Assembly (NCBI RefSeq): GCF_000174355.1
Contig: NZ_ACIS01000003.1
Coordinates: 418,561 to 482,560 of the forward strand
DNA: 64,000 bases
Direction: 5' to 3'
Source: Pseudogulbenkiania ferrooxidans 2002
GTDB taxonomy: Bacteria > Pseudomonadota > Gammaproteobacteria > Burkholderiales > Chromobacteriaceae
The position numbers were made by a program, and so were the translations under genes. Every line of letters starts with the position of its first letter. Positions within the stretch are counted from its first letter, which is position 1. Positions 29,506 through 38,590 of the stretch are shown piece after piece. The notes below the pieces were generated by a model. It saw only the letters and a program-made list of their open reading frames with translations, did not search any database and was not told where the DNA came from.

Positions 29506-30486
29506 ATGCCTAACCCCCGATACTTTCTAGCGCTGATGCTGCTGGCCAGCATCCCTGTTTACGCGGCGGAGTCCCAGATGTTTGACAAGATGAAGACTTA
29601 TTGTTTTGGCCGTTACCTGGTGGATGTGCCCTATGAGGCCGAACTGAAGGGACAAGGAAATACTTACCTGAGCACCACGATAAAAACTGAGCGTGGAGGT
29701 GAAGCTTTGCTCCGACAAAAAATTGAAAATAAATTAAATGAGTTGAAAGAAGGTAAGGCTGCATCAAAGCGGTTTCAGTTCAATCGAGAGATTGCGCCAA
29801 GCAAGACAAGCCATTTGTTACTTGGCTACAAGGAAGCATTTGGTAGCCCAATGTACAGCATTGATTCATTCAAGTGGGATCGAGGGTGGATTTTTACGAC
29901 TTCAAGAGGCCCTTACGATGACAAGAAAATCGATTCAATAATTGCTAGATTTAATGACTACTTAAAGAACGTTCGTTATCGTCCTGATCGAGAGATCCCA
30001 ACCGAGGCAGGATTTTGTATCGAAAATGGTTTTATTGCCAACAATGGTGACGTCTCCCAGTTTGAGCAATCAAGTCTAGCCTTTAGAGTTAAGAGCAATC
30101 AGGATGTACGAATCAGGATTCGTAGCAATGTGGAATTCAAAGAATTTCCCTCTATATTAGCGCGACAAAAAGAACTGGAAAATCGGTATCCAGGTCAAAT
30201 AAAGCACGTTCGAGCTGGCCTACTCTCTGTGAATGGCATGAACGGGGAGGAGTCCCTCATGTACTTCCCTTCGGATGATAAAACAGGAGAAGCACATGAC
30301 TTTTCTTGGGAAACGATGGGGGAAATCGGTAACCCGCAGAAACCTTATATCCGGCTTGACATAACCTCGGGTGAAGGGGGCGCAGGTGTAACAGGAGTAT
30401 CTTCCATGTCCACGAAGCAGATCCAAGCCCTCTACGAGTCTATCGTCAAGACCATTCGCCTGCGGCCAACGACAGAGGCTCGATAA
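29506..30486 (+). CDS. Tli4-family T6SS immunity protein
   Basis: 326-residue periplasmic protein. The signal peptide MPNPRYFLALMLLASIPVYA is followed by the motif CFGRYLVDVPYEAELKG typical of Tli4 N-domains. The C-terminal part ends in MSTKQIQALYESIVKTIRLRP. It lies 12 bases after the lipase and would neutralise it in the periplasm. Base composition is clearly more AT-rich than the flanking vgrG, a sign of separate origin. Confidence 0.8.
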   Translation: MPNPRYFLALMLLASIPVYAAESQMFDKMKTYCFGRYLVDVPYEAELKGQGNTYLSTTIKTERGGEALLRQKIENKLNELKEGKAASKRFQFNREIAPSKTSHLLLGYKEAFGSPMYSIDSFKWDRGWIFTTSRGPYDDKKIDSIIARFNDYLKNVRYRPDREIPTEAGFCIENGFIANNGDVSQFEQSSLAFRVKSNQDVRIRIRSNVEFKEFPSILARQKELENRYPGQIKHVRAGLLSVNGMNGEESLMYFPSDDKTGEAHDFSWETMGEIGNPQKPYIRLDITSGEGGAGVTGVSSMSTKQIQALYESIVKTIRLRPTTEAR

Positions 30487-30529
30487 GGTATTTGAGCTAC
30501 GACCAACCAGGCATTGCCCACCCGGCTAG

Positions 30530-31198
30530 CTGAACACCATCAACTACGTCGACAAATTACCAACCAAGAGACAAGCTGCGATACTTGCGCCACTCAAGGC
30601 GTGGGAAGCCGGCAGCAATACCGACAAAGAGGGCAAAACCGCGAAGGAGCAAGCCGGCCAGCAGCCGCTCATGATCCTGTCCGCCCCGGCCGGATTAGCC
30701 GCATCGACCGACAACTCCCTGACGTTGGCCGCAGGCAGCAACATCGACCAGGTGGCGCAACGCGACCTCAACCAGACCTCGGGCAGGAGGTGGCTGCACA
30801 ACGTCGGCCAGCACATCAGCCTGTTCGTGGCCGGGGTGAAGGACCGGGTCTCGCTGAAACTGATCGCCGCCCGCGGCAAGGTGCAGCTGCAGGCGCAGAG
30901 CGACGCGATGGAGCTGACGGCGGACAGGGATGTGACGGTCACCTCCTGCAAGGACAGCATCACCATCGCTGCGAAAGAGGAAATCCTGCTTAACGTCGGC
31001 GGCGGTGCCTACATCCGCATGGCCGGCGGCAATATCGAAGTGCACTGCCCTGGTACGGTGAGCGTGAAGGGGGCGCAGCATGACTTGAGTGGGCCGGCGA
31101 GCATGACCGTGCCCATGCCGGTATTCCCAGGCAAACAGTTCTGTCTGCAGTGCATGCTCAACGCGATCAAGTCCGGCGCGCCGCTGGCCGGGCAGTAA
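30530..31198 (+). pseudogene. orphan 3' part of a second vgrG (DUF2345 tail)
   Basis: An open frame begins right after a TAG at 30527 with LNTINYVDKLPTKRQAAILA. It continues through LKAWEAGSNTDKEGKTAKEQ into a DUF2345 extension (LTLAAGSNIDQVAQRDL, LQAQSDAMELTA, DLSGPASMTVPMPVFPGKQ). This aligns with the tail of the intact vgrG (27060-27560) but lacks the gp27/gp5 parts. The first ATG is at 30671. It is most likely the remnant left when the upstream vgrG-lipase-immunity cassette replaced the original spike gene. Whether it is still translated is unknown. Confidence 0.8.
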
Positions 31199-31207
31199 GG
31201 AGCGCTC

Positions 31208-32083
31208 ATGTATTTTGCGATGGATAAAGGCGACGTAGTACAACAGTCGCAGGTGCTGGAAGCGCTACTGGGCTCCCTGCCCGCCGGGCTTCACTGCTAC
31301 GCCCTGCTGGACGATGGCTTCGATTACAAGCGGCGCAAGATCTGGCAGGCCAGAACAAGCTGGCCTTTGTACCACCAGCCAGATTGGGGTGAGTTGCAAG
31401 AAGTCTCGCCGAGGCTGGTGGAGCTGCAGGCTGGCGGGTAGCCAGACCTGCAGCGGCTACTGCGGCACTGTCAGGGGCGTCCGATGCTGGGCTTTGTGAC
31501 CAGCCGGCTGTCCGCCCACGCCTTGCGGGACTCTTGGCAACGCAGCCTCAGCGCCACCACCGAGGACGGGCAATGGCACGTGGTCCGCTTTGCCGATACC
31601 CGCATCGCGGCCAGCTTGCCGCAGGTGCTGTCCGCAGCCGCCTGGCAACGGCTGTGCCAGCCGCTGGAACAGTGGCTGATTATTGACCGCAACGGCCAGC
31701 TGCTGTCGCTGGCCCTGCCGCCAAAGATCCTTTCCCCCGACGCACGGGATGCATGGCAGCTGAGCGCACAGGAGTTCGCTGCCTTGATGCAGACCGCACA
31801 GGCAGATGTGCTGGCAGATCAGCTACATGAAGAGTTTGCCGACCTGCTACCCACCTCCGGGGCGCTACTGCATGGCTGGCTGCTGCGTACCGCCGACTTG
31901 CTGTCGACATATCGCATCGAGGGAGCCCCTGAGCAGCTGACGGTTGCCGTGTCGGTGTGCCACAGCCAGGGTAGCTTGCTGGATGATCCTCGGCTGATCC
32001 AGATGCTGGAGAGCTATGTCGAGCAAAGATGCTCCCTGAGCGAAGGACTTGCTCCGTTACTCGACAGTGCTCACACCTCTTGA
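31208..32083 (+). pseudogene. DUF4123 T6SS adaptor gene interrupted by an in-frame TAG
   Basis: DUF4123 proteins load effectors onto VgrG. The N-terminal part (31208-31438, with CYALLDDGFDYKR and WPLYHQPDWGELQEVSPRLVE) and the rest (PDLQRLLRHCQGRPMLGFVTS, then a ~200-residue C-terminal region) are in the same frame, split only by TAG at 31439-31441 after LQAGG. Read through, the protein would be 291 aa, normal for the family. It follows the orphan vgrG tail by 9 bases and precedes the Tle1 cassette. It is either inactivated or depends on amber suppression. Confidence 0.8.
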
Positions 32084-32092
32084 AAATTAACC

Positions 32093-32443
32093 ATGAAGCA
32101 TGCAAAAAAAACCTCGGCAGTAAAGAAAACTATTCAAGCGCTATTGTTGACTAGTGCATTGACAATTACTTCCATTTTCTGGATATTTTTTATCGGCATC
32201 ACTTATTTTGAATACACAAGAACTCCAGGCCCAACGACAGAGGGAGACTGGTCAGCATTAAACCACATTTACTTTCTCATTCTCACCTCTCCATTTTTAA
32301 TAATGGCACTACTACCACTATCCGTTTGGGCAATAAACGGAGTACAAAAAACAATTATAAAACTAGCATCAATAACCATGATGTTAATAATTTATGGCGG
32401 CATCTACCTTGCCTTTCTTTGGAAAACATACCCACCAACATAG
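32093..32443 (+). CDS. small membrane protein, unknown
   Basis: 116 residues with a Lys-rich cytoplasmic start and three hydrophobic helices (~17-38, ~56-76, ~87-108). It is much more AT-rich than its surroundings. It lies between the DUF4123 adaptor and the DUF3304 lipoprotein, so a role in immunity to the cassette's effector is plausible, but I recognise no family. Confidence 0.6.
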   Translation: MKHAKKTSAVKKTIQALLLTSALTITSIFWIFFIGITYFEYTRTPGPTTEGDWSALNHIYFLILTSPFLIMALLPLSVWAINGVQKTIIKLASITMMLIIYGGIYLAFLWKTYPPT

Positions 32444-32563
32444 TAAACTCCGTCAGATAGTACACTACAAAGAAAAATTGGTTTTCCAAAGCTTTTTCAA
32501 TGGGGTGAACACCACTTATCCTGCGGCAATACTCCATCGACTTTCCTCATCGCCCCCCAACAC

Positions 32564-33073
32564 ATGCTAATAATATTTTTTCGAAAACTAATCCTTGCGT
32601 TGCTGCTGCTGAACCTGCCATTCCTGGCCGGCTGCAAAGAGGACACCACCGCCTTGAGTTATCTAGCAGTGAATCACACCGACAAGTCGGTACTGTCCAT
32701 CACCATTAATGGCCAAGGCGGCATTCTTAATGCCTCGGCCATGGGAGGAGGAGGCAAAGAAGTCTGTTGTGTCGTCGTGCCAAGCAAATGGCGGCCGGGT
32801 TTGACGGCCACCATCGGCTGGGAAAACGATGGCGACTGGCTTCGAGATAAAAATGGGCAACCTGTTATTCGGGATGGCAAAAAAGTCTACGTACCAGCCC
32901 CGTGGAAAACCCGGACCGTGCCAATACCCCAATATACAGAAAACGATATGGGGCACTTCGACATTCACTTCCTCCCGAATGATCAGGTCATGGTCAAGGT
33001 CAGCTACCTCTATCCACATCACCCGGATTACCGGCCAGCCTATCCTCAAGAAAACAAGGAATCCGTACAGTGA
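32564..33073 (+). CDS. DUF3304 lipoprotein, probable Tle1 immunity protein
   Basis: 169 aa with a lipoprotein signal: MLIIFFRKLILALLLLNLPF then LAGC, Cys24 being lipidated. The mature part has YLAVNHTDKSVLSITING, GGGGKEVCCVVVPSKWRPGL and VPIPQYTE, typical of DUF3304 proteins found next to DUF2235 effectors. Its TGA overlaps the GTG start of the Tle1 gene. A membrane-anchored periplasmic protein fits immunity against a periplasm-acting lipase. Confidence 0.8.
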   Translation: MLIIFFRKLILALLLLNLPFLAGCKEDTTALSYLAVNHTDKSVLSITINGQGGILNASAMGGGGKEVCCVVVPSKWRPGLTATIGWENDGDWLRDKNGQPVIRDGKKVYVPAPWKTRTVPIPQYTENDMGHFDIHFLPNDQVMVKVSYLYPHHPDYRPAYPQENKESVQ

Positions 33074-34711
33074 GCACGCAAAATCCTGCACCGTACCCAA
33101 GCGGACAGCGGACACTCAGCGCAAAAGAACAACTGCTACGGGCCCAGGCGCTCGCGTGCCTGAGTGGCAAGGAACAAGCCAAATGTCAAGGGCAGGTGTA
33201 TGTCTCACTGTTCTTTGATGGCACCGGCAACAACATCAACCTGGACTATTTCCAGGCCAAGTTGGAGCAACAGAAGCCCAGCAACATCGCCCGCCTGTTT
33301 CTGGCGGCCCGCGACAAACCGAGCGATGGTTATTTCGCCAGCTACATACCAGGGGTCGGCACCCCGTTTCCAGAGGTCGGAGACAAGGGGGGGGTGGTTA
33401 GGTTTGGGCCAGAAAGCAGGTGGCGCGGCGGGCTGGTATGGCGAAGAGCGAATTCTGTGGGGCATGGTACAGCTACTGAATGCGCCACATGTTTATGTAA
33501 CGGGTAGCCCCCTCATACCCCCAGCACAAACCCGGACCATTATCAGTAATGCCGCTGGCGTCAATGGCATGCTGATGCGCAAGACCATCTTGCGCACCTG
33601 GCAAGAAAAACTGCAGGCCGCGCTGAAAGGCCGTAAGCCACAACTAACCCAGATCAACCTGTCGGTATTCGGCTTTTCGCGCGGCGCCACCGAGGCGCGC
33701 GCCTTCGTCAACTGGCTGTACCAGGTATGCGAGCAGGAAAACGGTGGCTGGCATTTTGCCGGCATCCCGCTGCGCACCCAGTTCCTGGGGATATTCGACA
33801 CGGTCGCGTCGGTCGGCATCGCCCAGCTGTTTCCCGACAGCCTGCCTGCTACCGGCCACATGGCCTGGGCTGATGGCAACCTGGCGATTCATCCGGCAGT
33901 TGAGCAATGCGTGCATTACGTGGCCGGGCACGAGGTACGCGCCTGCTTTCCACTGGATACGGTGCGCCGTGGCAACAGCTACCCGGGCAATGCGGTGGAA
34001 GTGATGTACCCCGGTTCACACTCCGACGTAGGTGGCGGCTACGCCAGTGGAGCCTTGGGCATACTGCCGTCGCAAGACAGCCAGATGTGCGTGATACCCT
34101 GCCGCCGCATGTACGATGCGGCACGCCTGGCCGGCGTACCGCTGCTGGCGATGGGGCAATTGGATAAAAAGATCCAGGATCTGCTGACCCCCACCCAGCA
34201 GGTCATCAGCGATTTCAATGCCTATCTGCGGGACGCCAAGGTAGCCCCCGCCTCGGCCGAAAAGATGCACCAGCAGCATATGGCGCTGTACCTGAGCCAG
34301 CGTTTCAAATACCGGCGCGAGTTTACCCAGCGCGCGCCCTACCGCACCGCCAGCAGCAAACACCAGGAGTATTTACGGCAAACCCAGCAGGGAATCATCA
34401 ACGGTTTGAACAAGCTGCATGCCGGCGACCCGATGGCACCAGACTTTGATCCGGTACGTGAAGCGGTGAAAATAAAGCACAAGCCACCGCAGTACAATCG
34501 GGTGCTCACTCCAGCCGTATCACCAGAAACCGACCCGGTTAATGTCGCCGCCAGCATGGACTTGCGGCGACTGACCCCGGCGATCGAGCACTTTCTCGAC
34601 AGCTACATACATGATTCGGTAGCCGGTTTCATCGAGGATGCATTCTACGAGGGGACGGCTAACGGCTGCGGCCTGTTCAAGTTTCGCGCCTTGTATAAGG
34701 GTGATGAATAA
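33070..34711 (+). pseudogene. Tle1 (DUF2235) T6SS phospholipase effector, frameshifted at a G8 tract
   Basis: The N-terminal frame (GTG at 33070) has the DUF2235 start VYVSLFFDGTGNNINLDYF and SYIPGVGTPFPE. At 33387-33394 a run of eight G shifts it out of frame, and it stops at 33507. The rest continues in the next frame to 34711: AGWYGEERILWGMVQLLN, the nucleophile motif FGFSRGATEARAF and HSDVGGGYASG. With seven G the reading would be one 546-residue protein, a normal Tle1. It is either a real mutation, phase variation, slippage or a read error. Confidence 0.85.
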
Positions 34712-34761
34712 GCTGTACCGCACACGTTGCTGGCATTACCTCATTAATCCCTGCACACGAT

Positions 34762-34792
34762 AACGCCGGCAAGCTCGATTGTCGGCGTTTTA
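34762..34792 (+). terminator. terminator after the Tle1 gene
   Basis: AACGCCG / CGGCGTT arms around a ~12-base loop, followed by TTTATA. It lies 50 bases past the stop and closes the T6SS cassette. Confidence 0.65.
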
Positions 34793-34860
34793 TATTCGGT
34801 GCATCGCATAGTGCTACAGCACAAAAACAACTTCATCAAGCTTTTGATAAGTAATGGATT

Positions 34861-34983
34861 TTACGAACAGTAGCGCCCATCCAGCATCGGTGCCACGCTC
34901 AGGCGCCGGGGCGGCAATTTGACCGGATTTCCTTGCTGGGCGCGGTTTTCGATACCGCTGCCGAGGTGTTCTTTACTGTTCAT
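34861..34983 (-). pseudogene. degenerate copy of the dusA 5' end
   Basis: A 40-codon frame reads MNSKEHLGSG... and ends PPRRLSVAPMLDGRYCS before TAA. It matches the start of dusA (RRLSVAPMLDWTDRH). The first bases (ATGAACAGnAAnGAA) and the sequence before the start (AGGCCGATTnTTG) also agree with dusA at 24742-24775. Homology stops just after MLD. The copy lies on the same strand as dusA, across the T6SS region. It could be a relic of an element that inserted at the dusA 5' end, or of a duplication. Confidence 0.65.
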
Positions 34984-35311
34984 GTAGGCCGATTGTTGCC
35001 CGGTTTCGACGCGTTGGCACGACGGCGACGGCCGCTTCGGGGTGTCAGCGCACCGCCCTAAAGTGCCCCATGCCCTGCTCGCGGCAAATACTGCTAAGCA
35101 ATTGAAAAAACAGAAGATTATTCCATCCCACCTAAGGCATGGTCAAGCATGGCGGAAAGGTCATCTTGGCAAGTCCAGCCGCTTCGCAGCGGAAAAGCGG
35201 GTGCGCGCTTCGGACACGCAATGGGAATTCGACCAGTAACGATCAGGATACCCACGAAAAGCGCAATAGGGCTCCGGAATCGGCACTGCATCGCCATTGC
35301 GCTCGGGATGA
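34984..35311. other. gene-free region behind the dusA relic
   Basis: 328 bases with no convincing gene. The left part continues the similarity to the dusA upstream region (CTAAGCAATTGAAAA at 35093-35107). The remainder, up to the peroxiredoxin stop, shows no recognised repeat or terminator. Confidence 0.45.
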
Positions 35312-35884
35312 TCAGCTCGTTTCTTTTAGCCGCGCCAGCACCATGGCTGCGCATTGGTCAGGAGGGAACACCGGGTAAAACACCCGGTGGATTTTACCGG
35401 CTCGCAGCACCAGTACCAGGCGTTTATAGAACTCTTTGCCGTGAGCCTGAAAAGTGGGTAAACCGAGCCGATCACGCAACTGAAACTGTGGATCGCTCAG
35501 TAATACCAGCGGCAAAAGGGTACGATGTTTGAATTCGGCCTGCTCCTCCGAGCGTTGGCCGCTGATGCCAAAGACCGGGTAACCCAGTTCCTGAAATTCA
35601 GGGTAGTGGTCTCGAAAGCCGAGCGACTGCAAGGTACAGCCTGGTGCACCCGGAATAGCGTCCCAATCAGGGATGGGATCTTTGCCCGGCACCCCGGTTG
35701 CCGGATAGACATAGACGACAGCCCGCGCTTGAGCAATGTGCGCCAGATTCCACTGCTCGCCCTCCGTTGCCGTCAGCATGATATCCGGCACTACCCTATC
35801 TGGCAGATGCGCACATGCGCCATCGTCTTGTGGAACCGGTAAATCAGGGGGGAGGGAATAAGGGTTCGGGTCGGATTTACTCAT
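35312..35884 (-). CDS. peroxiredoxin of the PrxQ/BCP-like type
   Basis: 190-residue thioredoxin-fold protein. The peroxidatic Cys is probably Cys83 in PGAPGCTLQSLGFRDHY, matching the PGCTxxxxxFRD signature of bacterioferritin comigratory proteins. PVFGISGQRSEEQAEF follows. A ~30-residue Pro-rich start precedes the domain. Its start overlaps the upstream HExxH gene (ATGA, 35881-35884), so it is the last gene of the four-gene unit. It could remove peroxide made by the putative oxidase or take part in maturation. Confidence 0.85.
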   Translation of the reverse strand: MSKSDPNPYSLPPDLPVPQDDGACAHLPDRVVPDIMLTATEGEQWNLAHIAQARAVVYVYPATGVPGKDPIPDWDAIPGAPGCTLQSLGFRDHYPEFQELGYPVFGISGQRSEEQAEFKHRTLLPLVLLSDPQFQLRDRLGLPTFQAHGKEFYKRLVLVLRAGKIHRVFYPVFPPDQCAAMVLARLKETS

Positions 35885-36852
35885 GATTGCTCCTTGCTGG
35901 CCGCTTGCTGATTCATCACTGAGGCGAAACGCTGAGTCAAGGTATGGTGATCCAGGCGCAGCCGCACATAACGGGCGGCGGCGATGGCGCGATCCAATGG
36001 TGACCTCACCGCCATTTCCGGGGTGTTCAATTGCTGCTCAGCATGGAGTGCGCAGGCCTGCATGACCTCGATCAGGTTTTGGCTATCGAGGCTGCCGAGG
36101 GTAAAGCAATATCGCCCCCGCAACTCCCACACAGCGATAAAGTCCAGTTGATACAGCAAGTAGAACAACAGATAAGGCACGAGTCCGTATGGCGCTTGTC
36201 GCGCACTCAACAGGCCTTCGCGGTGCACGCCAAAGCGCAGCATCAGATTGTAGAGAAAGATTTGAGCCGCCTGCTCCTGCGGCAGCAGTTGGACGGCAAA
36301 GCCGAAGGCATTGAGATCGGCGCGCAGTTCTTCCAGATAAACCAGTGGCCAGGCCGTTTTACCGGCGATGGAAAAATAACCGTCACGTTGTTTGGTGAAC
36401 ACGTCGTAGGAGAGAAAATGTCCAGCCTCATGCAGCATGTATTCATTGGCGATGATCAGCTCAAGATGGCACAGATACCGGAAGATGCGAGGAAAATCGT
36501 CGGGAAACAACGCTTTGATATAGCGGGCCCTGCTCAGCCAGTTTTGCTGGGATTTGAGCACGTCGACGATATCCGCCGGCATGCCGTCGGCGCCGGGCTC
36601 GGGAATGAACAGATCGCGCTTGTAGAGGATGTCCGGCTCGCTGGCAAACTTTCCACTGCGCCGGCTGACCAGCACGGGCAGCAGGGAAACCCGGGTATGG
36701 CCGGCCCATCGCGGATGGCGGCGTAAGGCACCATTGATTTGTTCGTTACTGACAAGGCCATGGTCGCAATACCATTCGCCCTCCAGCGCCGAAGGGGCGT
36801 AGTCGCGCCGGCTCTGCACGCGGTAGTCGCCTCGTAGTGAAAAGTGGTTCAT
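35881..36852 (-). CDS. unknown protein with HExxH metal-binding motif
   Basis: 323 residues without signal peptide. A zincin-type motif HEAGH at 141-145 (in YMLHEAGHFLSYDVF) is followed about 30 residues later by EELRADLNAFGF (174-184), a good place for a third acidic metal ligand, as in gluzincin peptidases. I recognise no named family. It lies 11 bases after the haem-oxygenase-like gene and overlaps the peroxiredoxin gene by 4. A peptidase or metal-dependent hydrolase acting on the unit's product or small protein is a reasonable guess only. Confidence 0.65.
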   Translation of the reverse strand: MNHFSLRGDYRVQSRRDYAPSALEGEWYCDHGLVSNEQINGALRRHPRWAGHTRVSLLPVLVSRRSGKFASEPDILYKRDLFIPEPGADGMPADIVDVLKSQQNWLSRARYIKALFPDDFPRIFRYLCHLELIIANEYMLHEAGHFLSYDVFTKQRDGYFSIAGKTAWPLVYLEELRADLNAFGFAVQLLPQEQAAQIFLYNLMLRFGVHREGLLSARQAPYGLVPYLLFYLLYQLDFIAVWELRGRYCFTLGSLDSQNLIEVMQACALHAEQQLNTPEMAVRSPLDRAIAAARYVRLRLDHHTLTQRFASVMNQQAASKEQS

Positions 36853-36863
36853 GGTGTACAGGC

Positions 36864-38327
36864 TCAGACATTGAGCAAACTGGCCGGTACCCGATCGTGG
36901 TTCGCGGCGCAGCGAGCTATCAGTTCATCCAGTTGCAGCAGGGCGGCCGGCGCTCGGCGAACCGCAAGTGTACGGCCAAGCTCACGCTCCAGCGCGGCAC
37001 CCCACTCTCCCTCCAGCTTGAAATCCTGAACGCGTTCGGCCAGCAGGCTCGCCAGCATCAGCCAGGTAGACGGACAATGCGCCGCCTCCTGCATATGATT
37101 GACAAGGGCTACACACCATGGCCCGGGTGCAGGCGTTTTATCCATTGCGGGCAAACGGCGCGAGAGTTTCTGCGCATATCGCCCGCAGGCGATGAGCTGG
37201 TCGTGGCCACGCGCAAAGCCAAGCGCGCGAAAGGCACTTGCATGAAGCCCATGGTGGAGATGGGCCATGTCCGTGGCGGATAGCCGAGGAGAGATGTCCA
37301 TCGCCTGAACCTGCCTCCCCAGGCATCCGAGCATGGTATCTTGGCCGGCATCCGGCACAGGTGGCTGTCTCAGTTGTAACCGCCCAGAGTCATCCTGCTG
37401 CAGGATGTCATCAAGGCCGCTGCGCAAGAAGTAGAAGGCCAACCAGGCATGGCTCAATGCCCGCTCCAGTTGCGCGGCGTCCACTTCGGCATCGGACGCC
37501 AATAATTGGCCAAGTCCATCGGCATGCTCTTGCTCCACATCGATTTGGATGTGCTGCTTCCACGGGGTGAATAAGCCTTGTACCTGGTACTGCTGTTCCA
37601 CCGTTTGATAAAAATCGTCGCTGTCGCTCTCGAAGGCGATGCTGGACTCCTGAAAATAGGCAATCAGCACATGGCCCAAGGGGTCGGATTCGGCGACTTG
37701 CAGCGTGTGCTCTTCAAACGCCAATGATGACGGCAGCGGCAGATACGCTTTGATCTCCTCCGGCCCCACATCATGCAACAAGGGGGTATCGAGCGAGTAA
37801 TAGGCATCGCAATGCCAATACTCCTCCAACGCGTCCTGCCGGAAGAATGTGGACCAGTCAGGATGCTTGCCGAGCGCGGCCATGCGTGCCGCGACAATGC
37901 CGGCCGCACGCGAGATGTGGTAGTTGTGGATCAGCCAGGCGAGCAAGCCGTTGCGGCTGGCTTGGCCATGGCGCAGACGTTGCCAGGCCGGATGCGCGTA
38001 ATAGGCGGCGTACCATTCGGAACGAAGCGGATCAAACAGGGCTTTCACTTCCCTTAGCGAATAGCGAGGCTTGGGCGGTGAAGTAAAACAGCCCTGGGCA
38101 TTGAGCAAGGACACGAGAGGTTCGGCCACCGGGTGGGCAAGCGCCTCGGCGCGGGCGATTTTCCGGTGGAGCAGATCGTCGATCACCGGGTGTGACTTCA
38201 CCCAAGCCATGGGCAGCGCCACTTCCCACAAAGCGTAGGAGATTGTCGCCTTGTCCTCAGAAAAGACCACCGAAACATCTTTTTTCAGTTGTCCGCCGAT
38301 GAGACTGCCGGATACACCGTTGTACAT
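36864..38327 (-). CDS. haem-oxygenase-like (TenA/PqqC-fold) putative iron-dependent enzyme
   Basis: 487 residues from ATG 38327. The middle resembles iron-containing redox enzymes of the haem-oxygenase-like diiron oxidase group: HNYHISRAAGIVAARM at 134-149, EEYWHCDAYY (Glu168/169, His172), FEEHTLQVAESDPLGH (205-219), HIQIDVEQEHADGL (His259, Asp263, His268). These Glu/His/Asp spacings fit a metal site on a helical bundle. The C-terminal ~200 residues are not recognised. Known relatives catalyse oxidative cleavage, desaturation or N-oxygenation of small substrates. The substrate here is unknown. Confidence 0.65.
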   Translation of the reverse strand: MYNGVSGSLIGGQLKKDVSVVFSEDKATISYALWEVALPMAWVKSHPVIDDLLHRKIARAEALAHPVAEPLVSLLNAQGCFTSPPKPRYSLREVKALFDPLRSEWYAAYYAHPAWQRLRHGQASRNGLLAWLIHNYHISRAAGIVAARMAALGKHPDWSTFFRQDALEEYWHCDAYYSLDTPLLHDVGPEEIKAYLPLPSSLAFEEHTLQVAESDPLGHVLIAYFQESSIAFESDSDDFYQTVEQQYQVQGLFTPWKQHIQIDVEQEHADGLGQLLASDAEVDAAQLERALSHAWLAFYFLRSGLDDILQQDDSGRLQLRQPPVPDAGQDTMLGCLGRQVQAMDISPRLSATDMAHLHHGLHASAFRALGFARGHDQLIACGRYAQKLSRRLPAMDKTPAPGPWCVALVNHMQEAAHCPSTWLMLASLLAERVQDFKLEGEWGAALERELGRTLAVRRAPAALLQLDELIARCAANHDRVPASLLNV

Positions 38328-38392
38328 GGAAGAAGCATTCCTACCTGGGAGAGTGGCCCCTGCACAAGCGCCCTTGTGCAAGGGCCACTGCA

Positions 38393-38590
38393 TCAGCGCA
38401 CAATGACCGAAGCCGCCCTGGTGATGACTCTTACCTCGGTACCTTTCGGTAGTTCGAGGAGATCCAGCAGTTGGTGGATTTTTCCCGGGTTGTCATGAAG
38501 CGAAGTCAGATCGCCTGTCATGGTAATTGGCTTGCCACCCTGTTTCGACAGGATGTGGATTTCAGTTTCCGCGTTTGATTTTTCTTGCAT
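38393..38590 (-). CDS. 65-residue protein heading the haem-oxygenase-like unit
   Basis: Begins MQEKSNAETEIHILSKQGG and ends EVRVITRAASVIVR. GAGGAG stands 7 bases before the ATG at 38590, which decides the start over an upstream ATG at 38605. It has no Cys and no signal peptide. A GG at 18-19 recalls double-glycine leaders, but the consensus hydrophobic positions do not fit well and no C39 peptidase is near. It may be a precursor peptide, a substrate carrier or a regulator. Confidence 0.6.
   Translation of the reverse strand: MQEKSNAETEIHILSKQGGKPITMTGDLTSLHDNPGKIHQLLDLLELPKGTEVRVITRAASVIVR

Noticed and set aside
25079..34711. A complete type VI secretion system
   Set aside because: Only spike, adaptor, effector and immunity genes are present; no sheath, baseplate, membrane-complex or ClpV genes are in the window.
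38393..38590. 65-aa protein as a classical double-glycine bacteriocin precursor
   Set aside because: GG is present at residues 18-19, but the hydrophobic positions of the leader consensus do not fit and no C39 peptidase-transporter is nearby; kept only as a small protein of unknown role.
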